Shown piece after piece: positions 12,253 to 23,837 of a DNA stretch of 64,000 bases. This DNA comes from Pseudisothecium myosuroides (Eukaryota > Streptophyta > Bryopsida > Hypnales > Lembophyllaceae). Location of the stretch: NCBI GenBank assembly GCA_951799445.1, contig OX637297.1, positions 5,890,001-5,954,000 of the forward strand, given 5' to 3'. The notes beneath the pieces were generated by a model, which saw only the letters and a list, made by a program, of their open reading frames with translations, ran no database searches and was not told the DNA's origin. The translations under genes and the position numbers were made by a program. Every line of letters begins with the position of its first letter. Position 1 is the stretch's first letter.

Positions 12253-12276
12253 AAAGTCAACTTTAAGGTTGACTTT
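12253..12276. promoter_or_regulatory. palindrome upstream of DUF7869 copy 1
   Basis: AAAGTCAAC, a 6-bp centre, then GTTGACTTT: perfect 9-bp arms just outside the recognisable 5' end of the pseudogene. A perfect 9-1-9 palindrome with a related half-site sits 95 bp upstream of the other copy's ATG (26761-26779). It could be a subterminal transposase site or a promoter element. Confidence 0.4.
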
Positions 12277-12447
12277 TAAATAAAGCACTCTCTATTTATG
12301 ATCTTGACATATTAACATTTTATTTTATTGAAGTATCTCAATTTAATAAACACTTATTACATTCTAAATTTTGGGTCATATTTAAAGTAAGATTTCAAAT
12401 TGTCTCAGCTCTTAAATATGGCCTTATTAGACAAAAATGTTACGCAT

Positions 12448-13442
12448 ACTTGACATTTGTCATGCGCGACATCGAACGTTAGGCAGACAACACGACGACC
12501 AGACCCCAAAATGTGTCTGACAAGACAACTCTGGTCACAGATGGCAGGTTCAAGAGAGCCGCTTGACAAATGTTGAACTTGTCATGGGCCTCATGGTCAC
12601 GAAAGCTTGCACCATGGCAATAGACTAGATATACAGGCTAGGCTAGGCTAGTAAAGAGCACACCTCTCTTGTGGCATGTGCTCTTTGAAATGTGTCTTCA
12701 AAATGTAGACAACTACATGAGTGTCTCCCAGAGGACTGTTGGCACCAAGCACCAAGTCACAGTTAATGCTATGGCAATTACCTTCACCAACAAGTGTTCC
12801 GGTCTCACTATAAAGAGTGACAACCATTGTATTCCAGAGGTGACGTGGAGTCCCTCACACTTTGGAACATCAACATTCATTCCCCAGGAATTTGGACCTC
12901 CTCATCGAATGAGTCCATACTATTGAGTTGGGTGGCTGTAGGATCCATAGTACCTATAAACATTCACAATAGTACCTAAGGTAAGTAAAAACAGCTCAAA
13001 GTATGATCCTTATAAGCTGGAAAAATACAGTTTGCAAATTTTAGATGGACTCGACCTAAATGCTAATTAGTAAAGACAACATATATCACTGGCATTCCAA
13101 GTTGCATGTAAGTCTAAATACCAAACATTAGTAAAAAGAAACAAATACAAGAAGAGCACATCTCTCTTTGCTGCTCCAATGTAGCCTAAGTCAATCTTTC
13201 ATTCAGATTGACTCGACCTGAAACATCAAAATACTATATTTCAAACCAAAAATACAGGCACCTCAGATTGGTTATATAATGTTCCAATTTGCAACAAACT
13301 TGTATAATTCAAAATCAACACTTTACATAAATCTACTCTTTATATATAGAACACATGAGCAGGGTTGTCTTGTCTGACACATTTTGGGGTTTAGTCGTCA
13401 TGTTGTTTGTTTGACGTCCGATGCGTATGACAAATGTCAAGT
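12448..13442. mobile_element. inverted-repeat element, about 1 kb
   Basis: The arms at 12448-12529 and 13364-13442 are reverse complements over about 80 bp. They share ACTTGACATTTGTCAT at the outer end and ACCCCAAAATGTGTC-GACAAGACAAC at the inner end, with a diverged stretch between. The 830-bp interior has no recognised protein. I could not find a clean target duplication, so the class is undetermined. Confidence 0.6.
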
Positions 13443-13561
13443 GTGGGCGACAAACTCGTCGAGTGAGATTTTAGGGTTTCAGATTTTTTTATCCCTCGGT
13501 AAAAAAAACTGTCTTATGTGGCTGGCTGCAAAAATTGACGTGGAAAGTCATGTCGACGTTA

Positions 13562-13840
13562 GCAAGGGCAACTGCGGGTGGAGGCGCATGCAGGTAGGAA
13601 AAAGGCGACTACAGGTGGGGGCACATGCAGGTAGAAGAAGGGGCGACCGTGGTTACCAAAGCGGCGACCGTGGTTACCAAAGCGGCGACCTTGAGTGGCA
13701 AAAGGGTGATTGCAGGTGCGAAAGGGCTATATGAGTAGCAAGGGGCGACCTTGGGTAGCAAAGGGGCGACCGCGGGTACCAAACGGGCAACCTTGGGTAT
13801 CAAAGGGGCGACCACGGGTACCATACGGGCAACCATAGGT
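13562..13840 (+). repeat. GGCGACC minisatellite, left block
   Basis: About ten degenerate units of 20-24 bp around the core AAAGGGGCGACCNTGGGTA. The block is GC-rich in an AT-rich setting. Short open frames across it (for example 13384-13734) are artefacts of the repeat. Confidence 0.8.
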
Positions 13841-13979
13841 GGAAAAAAAAAAAAAAAGGCGATTGTTGGTGCAAAAGAAAATTATCCAATCTTTTTCAAA
13901 TCCAATCTTCTTCAAATCCGATCTCCTTCGAAAAGGCAAAACTTGCAAATTTTAGGTAATAACATGATCATTTAAGATG

Positions 13980-15970
13980 AATCATTGCCAATTGCAAATA
14001 ATAAAAAAAGAGTGCTTAAATCTTTGTCCTTTATTTTCTATTTTAAATATATCATAGTGACAAATAATACATGATTACAAAGAGTCTTTGGAAATTGAAA
14101 AATATGAAAAAATAAAGTCCTTATTTAAATCTTTTTTTTTTCTTTTTTTTCTTTTTAAAATGAACACAATAAATAAATTATAATTACGAAGAGTGTTGGA
14201 AAATTGCAAAAATCAAAAGCTAAAAGTTTTTATTTTTTATTTTTAAAATCAACACAACAACTAAATTATAATTAGGAGGAGTCTTGGAAAATTGCAAAAA
14301 TCATAAACTAAAAGTTTTTACTTAATTCTCCATCTTTTATTTTGAATTTTCAAATTAGTGTGATATATAATATTTGAGGAGAATGAGTCATTGAGAATTG
14401 CAAATTAAAATAAATGAGGAAGTTCTAACTTAAATCTCCACTTGTTATATTTTATTTGTAAAATCAAATTGACAAATAATTCATGATTAGAAAGAGTTTA
14501 GGAAAATTGCAAGAAATAAATAGGAAATTTTTTATTAAATATCCACCCTTTATTTTTTATTTTTAAATCAGTGTGACAAATAATACATAAGAAGGATGAT
14601 TCTTTGAAAATTGAAAATATAAATTGGATACATTCTTACTTCAAAATCCTGCATACATGTTTTATTTTTAAATAAAAGTGACAAATAATACATGAGTACT
14701 TGAGTAGGATTATTCGTTGGAAATTTCAAAAAATAAACTCAAAGGTTCTTATTGAAAGCTCTATTTTTTATTTTTTATTTTAAAAATCAACATGACAAAT
14801 TGTTCAAAATTGCAAAAATTACATAAAAAGTTCTTAATTACATAAGCCATTTTTATTTTAAAATCAACATGACTAATAATATATGAGTAGGCTAATTATT
14901 TGCAAATTTCAAAAAATGAATGGAAGGGATCTTATTCAAATCTTCCACCCATTATTTTTTATTTACGAAATCAAAGTAACAAATAATTCAGTATTGAGAA
15001 GAATTTTGGATAATTATAAAAAATAAATTAAAAATCCTTAATTAAATATGTATCCTTTATTTTTATTATTAGATCTATGTAACAAATAATACATGAGTAG
15101 GATGATTCTTTAAGGATTACAAAAAGTAAATGAGTACGTTTTTACTTCAATTTCTACCTTTCATTTTTTATTTTCAAATCACCATGACAGCTTGACAAGT
15201 AACTGAAAATTGTAAAAATTAAAGGAAAAGTTCTTACTTAAATCATCATTATTTATTTTGTATTTATGAAATCAACAATAGCAATTTATTTGTCATTCAA
15301 AGGAGTCTAGGAAAATTTTAAAGTATAAATAGGAAGTTTCTTATTTAAATGTTCATCCTTTACTTTTCATTTTTAAATAAATTGACGTGACAAATAATAC
15401 ATAAAAAGGATGATTTTTTGTTGTGAATTGCAAAACATAATTGGGCATATTCTTCTTCTAAATTCCTTTCTACATATTTTATTTTTAAATCAAAGTGACA
15501 AATATTACATGATTGAATAGAATTATTCTTTGAAATTTGTAAAATATGAATAAGAAAGTTTTCACTTAAATCTTCATTTTTTATTTATTTAAAAAAAAAT
15601 AGTATGACAAATTATTCAAAATTGAGAGGATTTTTCATTCTTTAAGAATTTCAAAAAATTACAAGAATAAATTCTTAATTAATGCACCATCCTTCATATT
15701 TACTTTTTAATCAACGTAATGAATAATACATGGGTATGGTGATTTTTTAAAGATTCCAAAAAATAAATGGAACAAATCTTACTTAAAACTTTGACCTATT
15801 GATTTTTAATTATAAAATCAAAGTGACAAATCATTCATGATTAGCAATCTTAGAGAATTGCAAAAAATAAATAGAAACGTTTCTACAACTCTATTTCAAC
15901 TTTTATTTTTCATTTTTATTATCAACATGAGGGATCTTTGATAATAGTTCAAAATTAGAAAGAGAATTTT
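13980..15970 (+). repeat. AT-rich degenerate satellite, forward block
   Basis: About 2 kb of a drifting unit of roughly 100-120 bp whose recognisable order is AAATCAANNTGACAAATAAT, CATGATTAGAAAGAGTCT, GGAAAATTGCAAAAAATAAA, TTCTTACTTAAATCTCCA, CCTTTATTTTTTATTTTTA. Copies are highly diverged. Forward copies resume at 20640 and inverted ones occur at 21540-21990. Confidence 0.75.
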
Positions 15971-15972
15971 TT

Positions 15973-16430
15973 AAGGGCCCCGCTGGAAACGCCGACGCTC
16001 CCAATGTAGGGAACGCCGCGCCGGGCCGGGAACTTCGGGAGCGGAGAACTCCAGGAACGCGTTGCGATTGCGCTTAGATTGCGACTTGCGGGTGTCGTCG
16101 TGTTTTTTTGAGTTCGAGACTGCCGCTTCGGCAGTTTTTGTGGAGTTTGTGTTTTGTTGCTGGTGTAAGGTTTTGACTTGGAGCTTCTAAGCTGATGGCC
16201 TGGGCTGTTGTTGGAGCTTCACCTCGAACTGGATTGTTAGCTGGAATCGCTCGCTGGTCGTTTCTACAATCAATCATGTTCAAGAAGTAAGCGCCTTTCG
16301 AATTCTATCAACCGATGAAAGCCCTCTCTCATATAATTGCCCTGAAATTCATGTCGCTGTTTTGTGCTGCAATCGGAATGGTGTTGGCCATGAGCTGGAA
16401 TTCCCCATATTCACGTCTGAGGAGGTCACG
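15973..16430. other. GC-rich segment of unknown origin
   Basis: An abrupt change from the AT satellite to GC-rich sequence (GGGCCCCGCTGGAAACGCCG at 15975). No recognised protein. The cullin-1 fragment lies just beyond it on the minus strand, so this may be the 3' part of a gene fragment captured together with it. Confidence 0.35.
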
Positions 16431-16439
16431 AGCTAGAAT

Positions 16440-17243
16440 CAAGTGAAGGCCTCATGCTTTTCCCTAAGAGCAGGTAACACCTATACAGCCAAATAATGCA
16501 GATCAAAACACCCTGCGAGCTTACCATTAGACCAGCTTAGGTCTTCACGTGAAAAAAGTTCAAGTACGAAGGCCACGTGAATCCATAGCATTGAACGCAA
16601 ATGATTTGCAAACGAAAGAAGCGCAATTGCCTTCACTATGAATTGCCGACAATCTCAAGGAACAAGTCCAGAGAAAGGAGAGGGATGCGAACCTTGGACT
16701 TAATATATTCCTCGAAAGACTCCCTATACCGATCATAAAGCTGCTGAGACTAATCCTGTGGAGGCTTCTGTGTACACATGTTGTAGATGGTCCGCATTAA
16801 GGAATCCGCCCAAGAACAGATACACATGAAAAAGTCTACCTCCATACGCTCTGACCACACATGTTTCAAATCCTCACTAACTTCTCTCTCAAGTCTCACA
16901 CCACAATACCGGATCCTGCATAATAGAACAAGCAATTGCTGTTTCCTGCCTCTCTTTTGTGTCGACAAAGTAAACACAATTTTCATTTGGTACAACGTAG
17001 CATCAAAATGGCCACATGAAAACCATCACCACAACAGCGCATGCAGCTGATTCTAAATTTTGCAAAACCTAAATTCAAAATGCATCTCAATTGATTGAAT
17101 TTTGGATACATGTAAAGAAGCATGTATACCTCGGAGCTGAACTGCTCCTGCACGCCCTCCAGTAAATTCTTCAGCTTGGTGATGCCTTTCAACATGAAGG
17201 CCCATCCTTTCTCCAACTCGATAACCTTCCGCTCGTTACTCAT
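16440..17243 (-). pseudogene. CUL1: cullin-1 5' fragment (three exons)
   Basis: Minus strand, ATG at 17243-17241. Exon 1 (17243-17110) encodes [14 protein letters not shown], then [11 protein letters not shown] and QFSSE-YMLLYM. Exon 2 (about 16792-16693) encodes TIYNMCTQKPPQD-stop-SQQLYDRYRESFEEYIKSK. Exon 3 (from 16480 downwards, after TATAG) encodes VLPALREKHEAF, then a TGA and unrelated sequence. These are consecutive parts of the cullin-1 N-terminus, the SCF ubiquitin-ligase scaffold region that binds SKP1/F-box proteins. Full-length cullin-1 is about 740 residues; fewer than 95 remain. The Tyr after QD is a TAG and the expected AG acceptor before exon 2 is not visible. Introns are retained, so this is not a processed copy. 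It may be a truncated duplicate or a fragment captured by a DNA transposon. Confidence 0.85.
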
Positions 17244-17281
17244 CTTTACGGCCGCCTCTTCTCTTTTGGTAATCACCACCC

Positions 17282-17350
17282 CTCCACGTCCACCTCCACC
17301 TCCACATCTACCTCTACCTCCACATCCACCTCCACCTCCACCTTCACCTC
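17282..17350 (-). repeat. GGAGGT hexamer microsatellite in cullin 5' leader
   Basis: CCACCT/CCACAT units on the plus strand (GGAGGT on the cullin sense strand) lie 40-100 bp upstream of the cullin ATG. Purine hexamer runs are common in plant 5' leaders. Confidence 0.7.
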
Positions 17351-17885
17351 GACGTCACTCCACAATTAATCTCAACCACCGACAAACGTTCACCCTTCAA
17401 ACCACACAACAAACCCTACCCTAAAAAAAAATGCACCAAAAAACCACGCCACACCATCAATTGACCCCGAATCACTCTCAACAAGTGTTACCGCAGCTTT
17501 AGTCACAAACCCTCACCGACCCTCCGCTGCCCTATCACAGGTGCAATCATCACCTCCGCCAAACCCCCGGACAAACCAAGCATAAATGGGTTCCACTACA
17601 AACTGCTCTGAACTTAATTCTAGTACCTCGTTGACACCGCCAGAGATTGGAGCTTCTTCAAGACCTCCGCAGAAAACCCGAACTGCAACGGCAATCAAAA
17701 GCAGAAGCAAAGCAAAACCAGGCTTCGCATCATCAGTTGGGAGCCTTTTAGCTTCTACGAAGCAAAAATCGTCATTGAAGTCCTTGCAGGAGAACTGAAG
17801 TCATGGACATTTTCTTATAGACAGTGCCTGAGTGGTGGGTTGTAAAATCTTCATCCATCTCCATTTGTCTGTACATCCATCTCCC
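17351..17885. other. no gene assigned
   Basis: Short frames exist on both strands (17586-17798 plus; 17513-17710 minus) but neither resembles a protein I know. By position this would be the upstream region of the cullin fragment. Confidence 0.3.
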
Positions 17886-17895
17886 ATTTTAACCC

Positions 17896-18784
17896 TTAAC
17901 CCTTGAACGACACGGCAGATGTTTTGAGGCCGATGAATGACAAGAGAATCTCCTGTGTAGGACAGAAGTACAACTATTCATCCTCCAAATTTTGTGGGGA
18001 AAGGGAAGATAATCTATAGTAGCTTGACTTCCAATGAGTGTTTTTGCATTATTTTAATCCAAGAATCCACATGGTGACAAAACAGATGATTTCCACGGTT
18101 ATGAGCCCGTCGTTTAAGGGTTAAAGGACAGACTGGTGACTGTGGAAATCAACCCTCGGGATACAATGGGAATCATTGGCTTAAAAAATGGAAAAAGCAT
18201 TCATTGGAAGTCAAACTATTGTAGAAGATTTTCCCTTTTCACAACAAAATTCTAAGGATAAATAAGTGCACTTCTATCTTACACAGAAGATTCTTTGTCA
18301 TTTATCAGATGCCAAATGTCTGCCGCGGCGTGTATGGGTTAATCCTTAAAGGACGGACTGGTGACCGTAGAAATCATCCCTTTGGATACCATGGGAATCA
18401 TTGGCTTAAAAAATGGAAAAGTACTCATTGGAAGTCAAACTATTGTAGAACTTTTCATTACAAAATTCCGAAGATGAATAGTGGCACTTCTGTCCTACAT
18501 ACAAGGATCCTTTGTCATTCATCAAACAGAAAACGTTTGTTGGAACGTTTATGAATTAACCTTTAAAAGACAGGCTGGTAATTGTGGAAATCATCCCTTC
18601 GAATATCATAGGAATCATTGGCTTAAAAAAATGGAAAGCATTCATTGGAAGTCAAACTATTGTAGAAGACTTCCCCTTTTCACAACCAAATTCTGAGGAT
18701 GAATAGTTATACTTATGTCCTACACAAAAGGATTCTTTGTCATTCATCGGATATAAAATGGTAGCGGTGGCATTTATGGATTAA
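17896..18784. mobile_element. array of four TTAA-phased piggyBac-like MITEs
   Basis: Four related units of 221, 214, 212 and 222 bp (17900-18120 inverted; 18125-18338, 18343-18554, 18559-18780 direct) abut one another, with exactly one TTAA at each boundary (17896, 18121, 18339, 18555, 18781). The first unit has inverted ends CCCTTGAACGAC / CCCTTAAACGAC next to TTAA, as in piggyBac elements. The shared interior includes CATTGGAAGTCAAACTATTG and CCCTTTTCACAAC. No coding capacity. Diverged relatives are at 38380-38690. Confidence 0.75.
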
Positions 18785-19418
18785 GCTAGTATTCTTTTAT
18801 GGTTTGGGATTTTACAATTCCCTGTAATGGTTCCATGTGATGGTTTCCCGAAATAATACCGGGTTTGGTCCATAGAGCATTAACCCCTAAGGACCATAGA
18901 TTTTCAAAATTGTGAAGATGTATTATAAAATGCAACTCAAAAACAATAAAATTTGAAGCTAAAAATTGAAATTTCCTTCTTAAATTTTTTTGTAGATTGA
19001 ATAGTGTGTGATTTTACAAGAATTTTTTTCATTAATTTCAAAACGTTAAGTTCTAATCATAGTAATTTTTGAAGATTTTTTTATTTATTTTTTTATTCAA
19101 TTCATTTTTGAAGGATCATTTTGAACTAGAATAATTATTTTTTGAGGCTAGACCTACCAATACCTATTGAATAATATCATATTTGCAAAGCAAACTCTTT
19201 GGAATCTATATTGTACAAATATTAAAGAACTAGATACCAGGCAGCATTTGGCTCAATAGTGGCATCACATAAGGTGAAGCCACCCATTTCCAACCAGGAA
19301 CCACTCCCAACCAATAACTTAGAGTGCGCTATTTCCAGCCAAGCAAGGGCGCTCAAGCTTGGAATGTGTTTTTTCTCCATGGAATGTATGTTTTTCTCCT
19401 TTTCAAGGTTGGGATGAT
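18785..19418. other. AT-rich DNA with a stray piggyBac-like end
   Basis: No gene. TTAACCCCTAAGGACC at 18887 resembles the terminus of the element at 19423 but has no obvious partner of its own. Confidence 0.4.
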
Positions 19419-19422
19419 TTAA

Positions 19423-20358
19423 CCCCTAAAGGTCCAAACACCGTTTTTTGACAACATAGTGATTTTGGGCAGCTCACTACGAGTGGAGTTTTTATTTTTT
19501 TTCTTTGAAATTTTCACACAAGATGTACCCAAGGAGTAGCTTTAAGGTCCAACAATTTTCATAACTTTTGACTACTTGGTTAAAAAGTTATTGTATGATA
19601 TGTAATTTTTCGTGTACGGCGGGCAGCCCAGGCAGCTCAAAAAAATTCTTTAAAAATCATTTTTTTTTAAAATAAAAATTTGAAATTGGTTCTTTAGATT
19701 TATATGTACGTAGAAAGCTTTAAATCATTCCATTTGGATTAATGAGTCAAAAGTTATGAGGATTCTTAGTTTGAGGGTAGTTATGGAATTTCTACTCTAA
19801 AAAAAACTTTGAAGTCCTTTATTTCACTCAATTTCCAATATTTTTGAAAAAAAATAAAAACATTGGATGTAGATTATTTATTACAACATTACAACAGTTG
19901 GGATTGGCATTTTTCAATTCCATAAATAAATTCTTAACAATTAAGTGTTTTGAATCATTCTCTACTTCTTTCTACTTACTATTTTTTTCCTATATGTTGT
20001 GCAATTCCAAATGATCTGAAAATTTTCAAGCATGTAGCCAACTTGCCTAGAAGAATGAATCCAAAGAGTAACCACCATTTTGGGCATTTTTTCATACAAA
20101 TGTGACCTTGTGAAGTGCAGCTGCCCGGATTTTCGCAGGGACAAAAAAAGGGGTTTTGTCAATTCAAACGCTAATATCTTCCAATCCGCAGGGTGGAAAA
20201 TTCTGAAATTTTTTCCACATCTTCTCAAACCAATGTTCTATAAGATCTTATGGTTACATGTGTCCAAAAATGTTTTTTTTTATAAAATTTGGTACTTGTA
20301 TTAAAAATGGCAGTTTTGGAGCGTTTTTGGTGAAAATATAGTCTCAGACCTTTAGGGG
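19423..20358. mobile_element. piggyBac-like non-autonomous element, 936 bp
   Basis: The ends are CCCCTAAAGGTC and its exact complement GACCTTTAGGGG, flanked by TTAA on both sides (19419-19422 and 20359-20362). Short inverted repeats starting CCC and TTAA target duplications are the piggyBac signature. The interior is AT-rich with no transposase. Confidence 0.82.
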
Positions 20359-20639
20359 TTAAGGTCATGACACATGTCACAAATTGCATCAAATAGCACA
20401 GGAAGTAGTGAACAAGAAAGTAGGAAGAAGTGAGCGAGAAAGTAGTTACTCTAGTGAGCAAAATTGCACTCTAGCCCGTCACGCTATTTGATTTATCATC
20501 TTCCTCACAATAAAAAAGATGCTCTATGATGGTTACAAAACTGAAATTTTTTGAAACAATAAAATTTGAAAATTAATCTTTTACAGTAGATCAAAATTTC
20601 TTCAATATATGATTTTGTAGATGATTCTTGAGGGCCCAC

Positions 20640-21420
20640 ATGTCTTGTTACTCAAATGACCACTATTTATTTTTTACTTTTAAATTAATGCAAAAATTGA
20701 TTCATAATAAGAAAGACTCTTTGAAAATTGTGAATATTGAACAAAGGTCTTATTTAATTTTCTACCATTATATTTTTATTTTTAGATCAACTTGACAAAT
20801 TTGTAAGTAGAAAATTTTATACTTAAATTTGCACTTGTTACTTTTTATATATATAATCAAAATGACAAACACTTCATGAGTTTATGATTATAAGCACTCA
20901 GATAGAAGAATTGCAAAAAATAAATGGGAGAGTTTTTATTTAAATCTCAACCCATTACTTTTCACTTTTAAATTCAACATGACAAATATTTCATAATGAA
21001 GAATCTATGAAAATTGCCACACTTAAAAAGAAAAGTTCTTACTTACATTTCCATCCTTTAATTTTTATTTATAAAATTATAATGACAAATGATTCATGAT
21101 TTGAAGGAGTCTTGGAGAATTGCCAAAAAAAATAGGAGAGTTTGTATATCAGTCTCCTCCCTTTATTTTTTAATTACAAAATCAAAGAAAAAAATAATTC
21201 ATGATTAAAAGGAATCTTAGAGAATTGCAAAAACTAAATGGTGAAGTTCTTACTTTCAATCTCTACTCTTTATTTCAATTATTAGATCAATAAGACAAAT
21301 AATTCAAAGTATGAGGACTCTTTGAAAATTGAAAATATTAAATAGGATGCTGCTTTGAGAAATGCAAAAAATAAATTAGTGAGTTCTTACTTAAGTATCT
21401 ATGCTTTATTTTTGAAGAGG
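20640..21420 (+). repeat. AT-rich degenerate satellite, second forward block
   Basis: About seven copies of the unit seen at 13980-15970, in the same orientation. The two blocks may be one array split by the material at 15973-20640. Confidence 0.65.
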
Positions 21421-21539
21421 ATTGGCCTTTTGTCTTCTTTGTATAGCCCCTTCTCTAGTCGCTACTCACATGGTTGTTCCACTCACATACGCTCCTTGAA
21501 AGGAAAACAGTATGCTTTGAAGGAGATTTAATTTTTCTT

Positions 21540-21990
21540 CTATTCAAACCTGGCAATAATACATCTATCCACATATTATTAACCACCTTGATCTAAAACT
21601 TAAAGAATAGAAGGAAGAGATTTAAATTAGAACTTCCCTTTTTGATTTGTACAAATATCAAAGAGCCATCTTATTGGTATATTATTTATGAAGTGAATTT
21701 TAAAGTACAAAATATTGAATAGAGATTTTAGTAAGAACTTTTCCATTTTTTTTTTATTCTCCAAAATTCATCTTATCCATGTACTATTTGCCAACTAGAT
21801 CTAAAATTTAAAAATAGAAAGAAGAAATTTAACCTAGAACTTTCCCTTTTGATTTGTGCACATATCAAAGAATCATCTTATTGGTGTATTATTTAACAAG
21901 TGGATTTTAAAGTACAAAATATTGAATCAAGGATTTATTACAAATTTCCCCATTTGATTTTTCCTATTTTTTAGGAACTACAATCAAATA
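21540..21990 (-). repeat. AT-rich satellite, inverted block
   Basis: Three to four copies of the same unit as reverse complement: TATTATTTACCA, GATCTAAAACTTAAAGAATAG, AGAAGAAATTTAACCTAGAACTT. The array therefore changes direction between 21420 and 21540. Confidence 0.55.
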
Positions 21991-22369
21991 AAAACAAGCA
22001 ACCATACAATAACATATTCCCTTCTATGCAACTCTTAACTTCTTGATGAGAGATGGAGCCTTCTCATTGCAAATATCAATATAATCAAATTCATTGAACA
22101 CATAAATTATGGTGTAATTTGGGCCCTACTGCGATCAATCTAAAGAAACTAGAATTACAGCAAAGCTTTGATATTTAGCAAATGAAATCAGTACTCTTAG
22201 TACTAAATTCTCATCCCATCTAAGTAAATTTAGTTAGCTCACCTTTCATAAGAGGTACATTGATACGTCCTACAAGTTTGAAGGCATTCAATTTGCCATA
22301 ATAACAAGATTAGTCCTTTTTTTTGCTTTCTTAGAATGTCAAGCTCTACAGGCAACCTCAGGTGGCAAC

Positions 22370-22860
22370 TTCTTCTTTGGAGCGACCTCTAATCTAGGGC
22401 GACCTCTTATCTAGGGCGACCTCGAGTCTAGGGTGACCTCGAGTCTAGGGGCGACCAAGGGTCCTAAAAGAAGCCATCACCTTATCTTTCTCCTCCAAAC
22501 TCAATTTTGTGCTTTTAGGCTACCTCTTAAGAGGGGCGACCTCTTGTCTAGGGCTACTTCTTAAGAGGGGCGACTTCTTGTCTAGGGGAGACCTCGGGTC
22601 CTAAAAAGACCCATCACCTTCTCTTTCTCCTCCAAATGCAACTTTGTGCTTATAGGCTACCTCTTAAAAGGGGCAACCTCTTGTTTGGGGCTACTTCTTG
22701 TCTAAGGAAGACCTCGGGTCCTAAAAAGACCCATCACCTTCTCTTTCTCTTCCAAATTCAATTTTGGGCTTTTGGGCTACCTCTTAAGAGGGACGACCTC
22801 TTGTTTGGGACTACTTCTTAAGAGGGGCAATTTATTGTCGAGGGGCGAGTTTGGGTGCAA
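22370..22860 (+). repeat. GGCGACC minisatellite, right block, with a higher-order unit
   Basis: GGGCGACCTC/GGGCTACTTC words (10-20 bp) are organised into three larger units of 120-137 bp, each opening with CCATCACCTTCTCTTTCTC (22474, 22611, 22731). The core word is shared with the block at 13562-13840. Confidence 0.75.
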
Positions 22861-23244
22861 AAGAGAGGCATGACGTTCTTTGGGTTTTTTTAAATTTTGG
22901 GGGCAAATTCTTGTCGTGGATGACCTTGGTTGGAACCCTAATGAGTCAAGATAGCAATGTTTGTTAGATGAGAGAATTGCTACAATTTTATTTATAACAA
23001 TATATTCATTATTTTGGGAGATGGAAGACCGCCCATAATAACATTGTTGATTTCTATGCCCCAGAAATTGAAGTCGACTTGAAGCAAATTTAAATGAAGG
23101 GGACTTGAATTTTACAATTGGTAGATGCAATTTCCATTAAAATGACGGTTTCATGTATTCAAGCATGTCCAAAAAATTATTGAGGCAGGTGATCACAATG
23201 GTTTTCCAAATAAATGCAATGAATGATCCTCACAAAACACGAGG

Positions 23245-23430
23245 TCATAAGCTGAACAGTTGGTTGAAAGAAGCTATTTATCTCATTCAAATGATCTGGG
23301 TTCGATTCCCATTGAATTCGTTTGAGCGGCAATGAGATATACATGACTTGGTGCTGCTGGGTGAGCTTTGCAGGTAGGAAAATCATAACAACCAACCGGC
23401 CCCTACTCCAAAATTGTGACAAGTGCTTCA
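23245..23430 (+). repeat. possible tRNA-derived SINE
   Basis: A perfect Pol III B box GGTTCGATTCC at 23299-23309, with an A-box-like stretch TAAGCTGAACAGTTGG about 40 bp upstream. The piece continues to ACCAACCGGCCCCTACTCC, typical of plant SINE bodies. No tRNA cloverleaf, poly-T tail or target duplication could be confirmed. Confidence 0.35.
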
Positions 23431-23439
23431 CACATTAAC

Positions 23440-23830
23440 AAAATAAAAAGTGGTCTTACCCACTACAAATTTTTAAGACCCTAAATCCTATTTTAAAAAC
23501 AATTTTTTGAGAAAGTCAATAAAAATTGAAATGCTGCCAAAGTATACAATATCATATGTATTATGTAATCGTAAATATAATAAATATTATAAAGAAGTGC
23601 ACTTGTTTAGCAAGTGACTACATACAAATTAAATATAGAAGTAGTCCCAATACAAATCTATAAAAAAATCCAATCATAATATTTTAAACCACTCCATCTA
23701 CTCGACAATAGGCAATACAAAATCATATGAATACGTCTATGGTTGTGCAATAACGTTACCGTAGAAGAACCAAAAAATAAAAACTATAAAACTTAGTTTA
23801 AATACTACAAAACATCTCCAAAATACTCGC
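23440..23830. other. no gene recognised
   Basis: AT-rich sequence downstream (on the minus strand) of the second DUF7869 pseudogene; it may hold its 3' end. Confidence 0.35.
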
Positions 23831-23837
23831 TACATGC

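Noticed and set aside
13384..13734. 116-codon frame
   Set aside because: Mostly the GGCGACC minisatellite read in frame.
17122..17424. 100-codon plus-strand frame with a proline run
   Set aside because: It is the antisense of the cullin exon 1 and its GGAGGT leader repeat.
23245..23330. tRNA gene
   Set aside because: B box is perfect but no acceptor stem or anticodon arm can be drawn; kept only as a possible SINE.
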